Below, piece after piece: positions 6,546 to 13,772 of a stretch of 23,201 nucleotides of DNA. The notes beneath the pieces are model-generated. The model was not told the origin of the DNA. It saw nothing but the letters and a program-made list of their open reading frames with translations, and searched no databases. Numbering within the stretch: position 1 is the first letter of the stretch; every line of letters starts with the position of its first letter. The DNA is from Candidatus Pacearchaeota archaeon (GTDB lineage: Archaea; Nanoarchaeota; Nanoarchaeia; Pacearchaeales; GW2011-AR1), in the NCBI GenBank assembly GCA_023228245.1, contig JALOBN010000040.1:1-23201 (forward strand), in the 5' to 3' direction. Made by a program: the position numbers and the translations under genes.

Positions 6546-8465
6546 GTGGCAAAAGACAAATCCCAAAATGGCAAATCGTTTACACCAGTAGCCAACGAAG
6601 GCAATGGTAAGGGAGAAAGTAGCCTGTCAGCCCTGCGGGAGTTTCGTGAGATTGTTGACAATGTGATGATGCAGCGACAGCAACTGATCAGTCGCTACTT
6701 CGATCCACGTAGAAAGATTGAGGATGAGTGTGGTTACCCTGACCTTAGAACGGTTACTGCACAACACTACAAGGATTTGTACGATGGTGATCCTATTGGT
6801 GGTCGTGTGATTGAATTGATGCCATTGGAATCATGGCAGGTAACGCCCAGCATTTATGAGGATGAAGACCCAGATGTTGAAACAGACTTTGAAATAGCCT
6901 GGAAAGACATTGGTAAAGACATACGCGGGCGTAGTTGGTATCAAGATGAAGAAGGCAACGCCATTTGGGAATGGCTGATACGCGCTGACATTGACTGTGG
7001 TATTGGACACTTCGGTATTTTATTGATTGGTATTGACGATGGTAAGCCATTGCATGAACCTGCGGATGGTGTCGAGCAGGCAATGCTCAAGGCCAAAGCT
7101 CCGATAGCCAAGAAGGGCACGAAGCTGCTTTACCTACGGTCGTTTGATGAATCCCAAGTAACAGTCCAGCAGTGGGATACCGATCCAGTAAGCTTACGTT
7201 ACGGGCAACCGATTCAATATGCCGTGACGTTGTGGAATCCCGATAGTGCGATTACCTCTTCTTCTACGCCACCCTCTGGTTCCTTCTTGGTACATTGGAC
7301 TAGAGTGATTCATCTGTCGAGCGGTGAAGGTTCTAGTGATGTGCTTGGTATACCGCGGTTGCAAAGTGTGTTGTACCCAGTGTTGGATATTCGTAAGGTA
7401 GCTGGCGGTAGTGCTGAGATGTATTGGAAAGGGGCTTTCCCAGGCATCTCTATTGAGACTCAACCACAACTAGGCGGTGATGTAAAGGTCAATCGTGGGG
7501 CTATTCGTACCCAGATGGAGCAGTACTTCAATGGGCTGCAACGCTACTTAGGCTTGATGGGTATGACAGCCAAGACGTTATCACCTACGGTTGTTGACCC
7601 TACTGCACAAATCAAGGTTCAGCTAGACCGCATCTGCATTCGCAAAGCTTGCCCAGTACGGGTATTCATGGGCAGTGAGCGAGGAGAACTAGCCAGTAGC
7701 CAAGACGACTCAGCGTGGAATGATCGTCTAAGGCAGCAACAGACCCGCCGCAATACACCTAGGATTATCTGCCCCACGATTAACCGACTGATTATGATGG
7801 GTGTGTTGCCAGAACCCAAGGGCTACAGCACGATATGGCCTGACTTGGAATCCTTGAGTGATATGGACCAAGCCGAAATTGCCGTGAAGCGCACTGGTGC
7901 TCTAGCCCAATTCGTACAGAGTGGCAGCGAATCAGCTATGTCCTTGGCTGACTTCTTTACCCGTATCCTCAACATGGGTATTGAGGAAGCCCAGGCTGTT
8001 ATTGAAGCTGTCGAACGCAGAATCAAGGAAGAAGACTCTGGTGGCAGTCCGCTACTCTCGATGGCTAGTGGCATGACCGGTATGATTGAGCTATTCAAGC
8101 TGTACTCTGCTGGCGGTATGTCCCGCGAAACGCTCAAGCAACAGATCATGCTCTTCTTCAAGGTTGATGCAGCCAAAGCTGAGGCGATTATCTCCAAGGA
8201 AGAGTTGAAGAAAGCAACACAACCACCACAGAACATTCCAGGTAACCCAAATCCGGCAGCACCAACTGAAGAAGAGACTGAATCTGAAACAGATGTGGAT
8301 GAAGAGGCAGTCGATGAAGTACCAGAAGAGGACGAGGAATCGACCACCAATCAATTGCCAGTAACCAACAAGGCTAAGGTCAGCAATTCAAGTAAGGCCC
8401 GTAAGAAGGCCATTAGCAAGCCTAAGTCTAGTCAGGCTAAGGGGCGTAAGGCTAAGTCCAAATGA
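6546..8465 (+). CDS. Portal protein (DUF1073 / Acb1-N-like family)
   Basis: 639 residues from a GTG with AGGGGA upstream. The N-terminal two thirds match the DUF1073-type portal: a DPIGGRVIELMPLESW segment (about 83-98), the LLYLRSFDESQVT stretch, an RVIHLSSGEG loop, and VRVFMGSERGELASSQDD (about 372-389), the typical 'P...l.G...GlasS..D' portal signature. The portal is the dodecameric gate through which DNA enters the head. The last 80 residues are unusual: a strongly acidic run, then a Lys/Ser-rich tail, presumably disordered and facing the scaffold or DNA. Some relatives are labelled anti-CBASS Acb1-like; the 2H domain that defines Acb1 activity is not visible here and lies instead in the minor head protein. 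Confidence 0.88.
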   Translation: MAKDKSQNGKSFTPVANEGNGKGESSLSALREFREIVDNVMMQRQQLISRYFDPRRKIEDECGYPDLRTVTAQHYKDLYDGDPIGGRVIELMPLESWQVTPSIYEDEDPDVETDFEIAWKDIGKDIRGRSWYQDEEGNAIWEWLIRADIDCGIGHFGILLIGIDDGKPLHEPADGVEQAMLKAKAPIAKKGTKLLYLRSFDESQVTVQQWDTDPVSLRYGQPIQYAVTLWNPDSAITSSSTPPSGSFLVHWTRVIHLSSGEGSSDVLGIPRLQSVLYPVLDIRKVAGGSAEMYWKGAFPGISIETQPQLGGDVKVNRGAIRTQMEQYFNGLQRYLGLMGMTAKTLSPTVVDPTAQIKVQLDRICIRKACPVRVFMGSERGELASSQDDSAWNDRLRQQQTRRNTPRIICPTINRLIMMGVLPEPKGYSTIWPDLESLSDMDQAEIAVKRTGALAQFVQSGSESAMSLADFFTRILNMGIEEAQAVIEAVERRIKEEDSGGSPLLSMASGMTGMIELFKLYSAGGMSRETLKQQIMLFFKVDAAKAEAIISKEELKKATQPPQNIPGNPNPAAPTEEETESETDVDEEAVDEVPEEDEESTTNQLPVTNKAKVSNSSKARKKAISKPKSSQAKGRKAKSK

Positions 8466-8492
8466 AGTTCATTAACCGCTGGAGTTGTTATC

Positions 8493-8834
8493 GTGTCTTC
8501 TGAAATCATTGCTTCAGACCCTAGAGTTCAAGCCTCAGTATTGACGTTGTACCAACTCAAATTCAGTCTATCAGAAATTGCCAGACAGTTGAGTATCAGT
8601 AGGAATAGCGTTCACCGATCATTGAAGATACTGGGGGTTAGAGTTGCGAAGAAGCATAAGAAGAAGTGGATTCCTTCACCAGAAGAAGTTGAGAGTAGAA
8701 TGCGTGAAGTGCGATCAACTTGGAGTGTCAATGAATACCGAAGGCGCAACAGAGCTTCACCTACTCCAGTACAAGTACCAATGGTGATTCGAGAACACCC
8801 AAGGCCCAAACCCAAGGGGGCTAATGATAATTGA
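8493..8834 (+). CDS. Small HTH DNA-binding protein
   Basis: 113 residues from a GTG start with GGAG upstream. Residues 11-50 form a helix-turn-helix (LTLYQLKFSLSEIARQL then SISRNSVHRSLKILG) of the resolvase/Trp-repressor-like kind. A basic hinge KKHKKKW follows, then REVRSTWSVNEYRRR, a motif I recall from HTH proteins of planctomycete genomes. The C-terminus is proline-rich and basic. Lying between portal and minor head genes, it is probably a phage-encoded regulator or small DNA-binding accessory; no target is visible. Confidence 0.65.
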   Translation: MSSEIIASDPRVQASVLTLYQLKFSLSEIARQLSISRNSVHRSLKILGVRVAKKHKKKWIPSPEEVESRMREVRSTWSVNEYRRRNRASPTPVQVPMVIREHPRPKPKGANDN

Positions 8835-9378
8835 CATGGCTAATTCGGAATCCATCATTGAAGTGAAAGTCATTCTTGAGGAAACAGAGGCTGTACGCCA
8901 GCTAGGCAAACTACTGCGAGACATGGCTGAACTGATTGATAGCTTACCGGAGTGGGGTTGTGAGAGTAAGCAAATTGCGGCACGCATCAACCGCAGAGCC
9001 AACAAACTGCTTAGTGTAGTTAAGGTGCATTCGACTGGACACTTGGTCATGACCCCACAGACAGACAATGCAGTAATGGCTTGGTTGAAGTGTAGGGTCA
9101 GCCCAGGTCAATTCACTAATGAGTGTGCCATTAGGGTCACTGACTCTCAAGGCGGAAGACTTTCTACTTTTGTTCCAATGAAAGATGTGGTATTCCCTAG
9201 AGTCTCCGCAAGTGATTCAATTGTGTCTTCGGATGGGGGGTTAGTCAAAGTAGAAATCCTAGACCGGTCAAATGGTCTTGCTCTAATTAAACTCCCCAAC
9301 TCTGCATTGGAAACTGACCAACAGACAGTCACCGTTGTGTCTTCTGAAATAGTTGAGCTTGGTAATGAGGATTCATAA
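8824..9378 (+). CDS. Hypothetical protein between portal and minor head genes
   Basis: About 184 residues from ATG 8824, or 180 from ATG 8836; a GGGGG at 8816-8820 is close to the first and far from the second, so the start is uncertain. Residues 10-70 are helical (EVKVILEETEAVRQLGKLLR), and the remainder is beta-rich (about 80-175). No family is recognised. It overlaps the stop of the HTH gene by 11 bases, and its stop shares one base with the start of the minor head gene (TAATG), so all three are probably translated together. Confidence 0.6.
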   Translation: MIIDMANSESIIEVKVILEETEAVRQLGKLLRDMAELIDSLPEWGCESKQIAARINRRANKLLSVVKVHSTGHLVMTPQTDNAVMAWLKCRVSPGQFTNECAIRVTDSQGGRLSTFVPMKDVVFPRVSASDSIVSSDGGLVKVEILDRSNGLALIKLPNSALETDQQTVTVVSSEIVELGNEDS

Positions 9379-12300
9379 TGGGACATACACATAGCCAGTC
9401 TTGTTCTTGTGTTGCTGATGTGGCCCTGACCAGTAATGAAAATCCAAGGGGTTGTAATCAGTACACTGGGCCGGGATGTAGTAATAGTGGATTCACAATT
9501 ACGAACGGTAGAGGCAGCTATAGTGGGGTTGTTTATCGTGGGGGAGACTTAAGAAAAGATACCAGTGGGACCTTTGGCAGTGGGTTTTATTTCTCAAGCG
9601 AGAAACAAGTAGCTGATGCCTATGCTGCTCCAGTGCAAGCTTCTGTCAAGGCATTTCATGTAGACTTGAAAAATCTATTTGTGGCTAAGGATTATGATGA
9701 GGTGATAGTCCCTGTTCGAAAGGCAAATGAAAATCGGCCTTTCTCCTCCACGAAGGAAATGGCCTCGGCAATCACCGATTACTATACAAGTAGGGGCTAT
9801 GAAGGCATTGCTGTTTCAGAGCATCTAATGTCACCAACTGACACCATCGTTGTCTTCAATAAGCCAAAGCTGGCTTCAATCTCTGTTAACGCCAAGTCAA
9901 ACGGCGATTTGCCTAACGTATTACGACGTGACCCCACGCGCACGGTCGGGCTACGTCGTAGATTCCAAGCTGAAATACTACGTCGTCTCAACAATCTCAA
10001 GAAGTCAATTTGGAATCTCGTTGTTGAAGAGGATGCTTTCGGCCTCAAGCCTCGCAGCCACAATCCAATGGTTGGCAATGCAGAAGCGTCTTATGCCTCA
10101 GTTCAAGCCAACATCACTGACCAGACTGTACTGAAGTTGCTGCAAGGTATTCGAGATCGTATTGACGCTGACGACGTGTTACAGTTTGAGGAGCAACCCC
10201 ACATCACCGTTAGGTACGGGTTTACTGACGATGATTTTGTTGGTAATGTGTTTTGTGCTACAGGTAAGGGCGGGGGTGTAGATGCAACATGCAGTAAGGG
10301 AGGTAATGGAGAAACTAGTGTAGAGAAGAAAGTGGGTGTGCAAGAAGTTTCGCCAGATTTAGTTTATCGAGTTGCTGCTAGAATTGCTGGGGTATTGAAA
10401 TTTCCAGCCAGTAAGATTTCATTGGAGGCTGGACAGAAACCATTCATAGTGGGAGGACAAGAATACTTAGAGGCTGGACACTACCACCCAACATCAGACC
10501 AGGTTCATCTACGGTCAGAGTTTCCGTGGCAAAATACAGATCAAATAGTTGCTGTTACATGCCATGAGATACAGCACCATAGATGGGAAACTGTGCAGAG
10601 GCAGCTAAACATAGAAAGCCACAGACTTTATGCCACAGAAGGTGGGCCAAGCTCTAAGTTAAAAGCCAGCGGAGAAGTAAAGCCTGAATTCAAAAAGGAT
10701 TACCCTGTCTACACGGCAATGCAGAAACTGTGGGTTAGCGACATCAGCAAAAAGGAAAAACTTGCCTCTGATGATGGGGTTACAGAATACAGCAAGAGTT
10801 ACTGGAAGGATTGGGAAGATCACAAGCACGAACCCTACTCGTCAACTAAGTTTGATCTGGCTGTAAATGAAACTCTAGCAGAAATGGCGAAAGTTCAATC
10901 CCAAACCGCAGAGATACCAGGAACCAAACTGTGGCAAAGACTATACAAGTCTGTAAACTCTGCTTACGCAAAGGTGGGTCGTAAATCATACCCACATCGA
11001 ATGCAGCCTGGAGAGGCATTACTTGGAAATGCGGAGATTATTCCGACCTCTATCAAAGACATGGGAAATGGATTACACGAAGCAAGAGACAATGACGGCG
11101 GAATTTACTTCCTAATCCTTAAAAAACCCGGTTTCAACCTAACTACTAATACTGAATTCCCCTATGTTTTAACTCAAGTACAACAGGTCATCAGAGATAT
11201 TGGTGTTGTGCGAGTCAAGTTAGGCAAGCTATCGGTATTTGAGTTGCCTGATGCTGAAGTGTTGAAGCTTGAAGTTGATAGCAAGGACTTGCATCGTGCT
11301 TACAAGAAGCTGGAGTTGTTGCCACATGTCGATACTCACCATAACTATCAACCCCACTTGACGATTGCTTACCTCAAGCCTGGTACTGCTGGCAAGTACT
11401 TGTTCATGGCTACGGGACTAGATGGTTATGAGTTAGAGTTTGATACGTTGACGTTTTCTAGTTCTGGTCGCGAGCAGGAGTCAGTGTCAGTCAATGTGTT
11501 TTGTGCTACAGGAGCTGGAGGTGGAGTTGACCCAAGCTGTGGTTCAAAATCCAGTAAGTGGTCTATCTCTTCCGGGGAAGTTTCTAAATTTCTAAAAGAT
11601 AGTGTAAATAAAGACATCACTTATCATGTAACTACAGAAGAGTCAGTAAAATCGATTACCGAGCACGGGGTAGATATATCAAAAAATACTAGTGGGGTGT
11701 TTGGTCAGGGGTTCTACACCAGCTCTAGCATACAGGATGCTAGTTCACAAGCTAATCCTGGTCGAGGTAAATTGACTCATGTTCGCGTTGCTATAAAAAC
11801 CGAACGCCCGTTAGACGTAATGAGTGACCCCAGCAAGTGGTTAGAACTAACCAAATATGGTTCAAGGGATTGGAGCCAGGCAGGACATGAACAAACAAGG
11901 AAGAATCTACTAAAGGCAGGATATGATTCTGTAATTATGCCAGGTAGCAATGGATCCAGAGTGGTGGTTGCCCTAACTTCTAAGCAAGTTAGAATAATTG
12001 CCGATCAGTTGGAAGAATCAGTATCAGTCAATACTAGATTTGCTTTTCAAACATCAGCGGAGCAGACAGAAGCCTTTCGCAAGTGGTTAGCTAACGAAGT
12101 TGAGTTGCAGATGTTTGGTACACTCGAAGAGCAAATCAAAGATGCCTGGTGGCGTGGTTATATCGAAGAGGGTTATAAGCAGGGTGCGGGCAGAGCCTTC
12201 GACGACACGAAGAAGCCATATGCTAAGGGGTACGCGCAGGATGAATCAACAAGTGACTTCTATCGTGGCAGCAAGGAACAGTTCTTACGGAGTGCCTTCG

Positions 12301-13772
12301 CTCAACCAGTCTCGGTAGATAAGGTCAAGCTATTAGCTGGCCGTGTCTACACTGACATCAAAGGCGTGACGGATATTGTAGCCACGAAGGTGCAACGGTC
12401 TTTGACAGATGGCATCATTCAAGGTAAGAGCCCGCACGAGGTGGGCCGCGAGATGAACGATGTGCTGGATGCCTACAAGAATCAAGCTACTGCTGTGGCG
12501 AGGACAGAAACAATTCGTGCGCATGCAGAAGGACAGCTTGACGCAATGGAGAAGCTAGGTATTGAGGACGTTGGTGTGGCCGTAGAGTGGACCACCAGCG
12601 GTATGGGTGTAACGGCTTTGGGTAACCCCAGCCCTTGTGAGTTGTGCGCTCCTCTAGCAGGTATTGTGATGAAAGTGAAGGAGGCTAGAGGGTTGATTCC
12701 ACGTCATCCCAACTGTATGTGCAGTCTAGTTCCAGCTAATGTTGGTGAAGACACATCAGGTCAGTTACGTTCAGCAGGCTCAATTAAAAGTGCATTTCGT
12801 AAGTCAATCAAGGCTGAGATTCCCAAGGGCAGCAAGCGCACTATAGCCCAACAGAAAGCTAAGTCTAGTTGGAAGGGTGCAGGCAAGACTATCGGTAAGA
12901 AACGGCCCAGAGGCATGGTTGGTAATGTAGTTAATCATCCAGGCGCAGAGGTGTTGGATTACCTCAGTGATTCTGGGTTGTTGTCTAATACTTTCTGTCC
13001 GACAGGAGAAGGGGGCGGGATCGATCCGACGTGTAGTCCAAGCAAATCCCAGTTGAAAAAGAGAGAGGGGTTTGTTTATTTGGAACCTATTCCAAGAAAT
13101 ACACCAAGGCCTTACATCGTAGACTGGAAGTGTAGAGACATGAACCAAAAGTCTCAGGAAGCAGTGTTGTTGGCTTTAGATAGGTTGGTAGAAAAGTATG
13201 GTTCTCCTGAAGGTGGGTTGCTAATTAGACAAATGATTGGTGGTCATGCTGTAGGAAGTGCTTCTAGAGGAAAACTATTGAGTGTAGGAGTTAGCAAGGC
13301 AGAATCCCTTCATGCTGAGGGAGAACACATACTAGATATGACTATTGCTAAAACACAACAGGCGAGATTCTATCACGATGATAAGACAGGCTATTCAATT
13401 AGTCTAAAAGTCGATGGGCCTAGGGGAGGGAGTTCTGGCTGGTTTGGTTTAGATCCGAAGAAATTTGATTCTTATGCTTCTACTGAGCGGGTATCGCTAA
13501 GAACAGGCAGGGGTGGTCCAGATGATGTGGTTACCCATGAATTTGGGCATGTCATGTCCTATAGAGCCGGATGGACTGAGAAAACATCAGGTAATCCAGT
13601 TGATGCTGAAGCCAGAGCAGTAGCTACCAAAATCAAGTCCACTTACGCACATAATAGTATGGGGGAGTGTCTAGCTGAAGCGTTCAAATACGCAGATGCG
13701 GGTGGAAGTGACCCAGCCGTCCTATCTTTCTTGGACAAACATATCTTTTCTAAGGTAAAGAAAAATGGATAG
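9378..13772 (+). CDS. Giant minor head (MuF/SPP1 gp7-like) protein carrying effector cassettes
   Basis: 1464 residues, roughly three times a usual minor head protein. Backbone: residues 180-228 (LPNVLRRDPTRTVGLRRRF and following helix) and 886-1180, where RTETIRAHAEGQ (1042-1053), CELC (1087-1090) and HPNCMCSL (1110-1117) are the Mu gpF/SPP1 gp7 signature. These proteins sit near the portal and are often injected. Added modules in order: ART-like (41-171), 2H phosphoesterase half (233-288), HExxH metallopeptidase (290-592), 2H second half (593-697), ART-like (706-879), then, after the MuF core, a second HExxH metallopeptidase (1204-1464). Three modules start with an N-x-F-C-x-T-G-x-G-G-G linker and one with N-x-N-P-x-G-C-N-Q. 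The design matches the published idea of polyvalent proteins: head-borne multi-effector proteins. The frame is unbroken throughout. Confidence 0.88.
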   Translation: MGHTHSQSCSCVADVALTSNENPRGCNQYTGPGCSNSGFTITNGRGSYSGVVYRGGDLRKDTSGTFGSGFYFSSEKQVADAYAAPVQASVKAFHVDLKNLFVAKDYDEVIVPVRKANENRPFSSTKEMASAITDYYTSRGYEGIAVSEHLMSPTDTIVVFNKPKLASISVNAKSNGDLPNVLRRDPTRTVGLRRRFQAEILRRLNNLKKSIWNLVVEEDAFGLKPRSHNPMVGNAEASYASVQANITDQTVLKLLQGIRDRIDADDVLQFEEQPHITVRYGFTDDDFVGNVFCATGKGGGVDATCSKGGNGETSVEKKVGVQEVSPDLVYRVAARIAGVLKFPASKISLEAGQKPFIVGGQEYLEAGHYHPTSDQVHLRSEFPWQNTDQIVAVTCHEIQHHRWETVQRQLNIESHRLYATEGGPSSKLKASGEVKPEFKKDYPVYTAMQKLWVSDISKKEKLASDDGVTEYSKSYWKDWEDHKHEPYSSTKFDLAVNETLAEMAKVQSQTAEIPGTKLWQRLYKSVNSAYAKVGRKSYPHRMQPGEALLGNAEIIPTSIKDMGNGLHEARDNDGGIYFLILKKPGFNLTTNTEFPYVLTQVQQVIRDIGVVRVKLGKLSVFELPDAEVLKLEVDSKDLHRAYKKLELLPHVDTHHNYQPHLTIAYLKPGTAGKYLFMATGLDGYELEFDTLTFSSSGREQESVSVNVFCATGAGGGVDPSCGSKSSKWSISSGEVSKFLKDSVNKDITYHVTTEESVKSITEHGVDISKNTSGVFGQGFYTSSSIQDASSQANPGRGKLTHVRVAIKTERPLDVMSDPSKWLELTKYGSRDWSQAGHEQTRKNLLKAGYDSVIMPGSNGSRVVVALTSKQVRIIADQLEESVSVNTRFAFQTSAEQTEAFRKWLANEVELQMFGTLEEQIKDAWWRGYIEEGYKQGAGRAFDDTKKPYAKGYAQDESTSDFYRGSKEQFLRSAFAQPVSVDKVKLLAGRVYTDIKGVTDIVATKVQRSLTDGIIQGKSPHEVGREMNDVLDAYKNQATAVARTETIRAHAEGQLDAMEKLGIEDVGVAVEWTTSGMGVTALGNPSPCELCAPLAGIVMKVKEARGLIPRHPNCMCSLVPANVGEDTSGQLRSAGSIKSAFRKSIKAEIPKGSKRTIAQQKAKSSWKGAGKTIGKKRPRGMVGNVVNHPGAEVLDYLSDSGLLSNTFCPTGEGGGIDPTCSPSKSQLKKREGFVYLEPIPRNTPRPYIVDWKCRDMNQKSQEAVLLALDRLVEKYGSPEGGLLIRQMIGGHAVGSASRGKLLSVGVSKAESLHAEGEHILDMTIAKTQQARFYHDDKTGYSISLKVDGPRGGSSGWFGLDPKKFDSYASTERVSLRTGRGGPDDVVTHEFGHVMSYRAGWTEKTSGNPVDAEARAVATKIKSTYAHNSMGECLAEAFKYADAGGSDPAVLSFLDKHIFSKVKKNG
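9435..9890 (+). other. ART-like cassette 1 in the minor head protein
   Basis: Residues 20-171. It opens with the NENPRGCNQYTGPGC linker (20-34). The body has VVYRGGDLRKDTSGTFGSG (51-69) then FYFSS, a central helical region, GYEGIAV (140-146) and DTIVVFNKPKLASISV (155-170). This order (aromatic-Arg-Gly strand, GxGFYF strand, YDGI-like turn, final VVF strand) resembles the ADP-ribosyltransferase fold of phage polyvalent proteins. The activity is not proven, and the catalytic Glu cannot be assigned by eye. It sits before the backbone's first helix, so it could be a removable N-terminal payload. Confidence 0.6.
10074..11468 (+). other. 2H phosphoesterase domain, split by an inserted module
   Basis: The first half (residues about 233-288) ends with EEQPHITVRYGF, holding the first HxT motif (His275-Thr277). 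The second half (about 593-697) contains VRVKLGKLSVFELPD and HHNYQPHLTIAYLKPG with the second HxT motif (His660-Thr662). Two HxT/S motifs define the LigT/2H phosphoesterase fold, which acts on 2',3'- or 2'-5'-linked and cyclic nucleotides. They are normally about 80-120 residues apart; here the distance is 385 because a complete cassette lies between. The domain itself looks intact on both sides. Packaged in a head, such an enzyme could degrade cyclic-nucleotide defence signals; that is inference. Confidence 0.75.
10245..11153 (+). other. Metallopeptidase cassette A inside the 2H domain
   Basis: Residues 290-592. It begins with NVFCATGKGGGVDATC (290-305). HEIQHH (396-401) within a VAVTCHEIQHHRW context is a zincin HExxH motif, and the following helix with NETLAEMAK (497-504) offers a third ligand Glu. 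The last 50 residues (GLHEARDNDGGIYFLILK) may be a separate small domain. Arginine codons here are mostly AGA or AGG, unlike the CGN-rich backbone. The downstream edge is placed where 2H homology resumes and is approximate. Confidence 0.65.
11478..11495 (+). repeat. Direct repeat, left copy (ESVSVN codons)
   Basis: The bases gagtcagtgtcagtcaat match gaatcagtatcagtcaat at 12015-12032 at 16 of 18 positions, both differences being silent third positions. The two copies bracket ART-like cassette B and read ESVSVN in the same frame. This is what remains after insertion or exchange of a cassette by recombination in short homology. Confidence 0.75.
11478..12014 (+). other. ART-like cassette B bounded by an 18-bp direct repeat
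   Basis: Residues 701-879. After ESVSVN comes the linker NVFCATGAGGGVDPSC (706-721). The body has ITYHVTTEESVKSITEHGVD (747-766), TSGVFGQGFYTSSS (771-784), LLKAGYDSVIMPG (844-856) and RVVVALTSKQVRII (861-874): the strand order of ADP-ribosyltransferase-like domains. The KNTSGVFGQGFYTSS stretch matches cassette 1 (KDTSGTFGSGFYFSS) at 11 of 15 positions, so the two are related. ESVSVN recurs at 880-885, and the unit is 537 bases, a whole number of codons. Confidence 0.6.
12015..12032 (+). repeat. Direct repeat, right copy (ESVSVN codons)
   Basis: The right-hand partner of the repeat at 11478-11495. Directly after it the MuF backbone resumes (TRFAFQTSAEQTEAF), so this copy marks the seam between payload and structural protein. 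Confidence 0.75.
12987..13769 (+). other. C-terminal metallopeptidase cassette C
   Basis: Residues 1204-1464. It opens with NTFCPTGEGGGIDPTC (1204-1219). HEFGHVMSY (1387-1395) is a clear zincin HExxH motif with the extended VVTHEFGH context, and ECLAEAF (1430-1436) supplies a plausible third ligand, as in ImmA/anthrax lethal factor-like zincins. Almost every arginine is AGA or AGG, in contrast to the CGN-rich MuF core just upstream, suggesting separate ancestry. The cassette ends the protein, and the next gene starts within its last eight bases. Confidence 0.7.

Noticed and set aside
7823..8350. A 175-codon - strand frame opposite the portal gene
   Set aside because: Its serine run is the antisense of the acidic tail codons of the portal; no start signal and no recognisable product.
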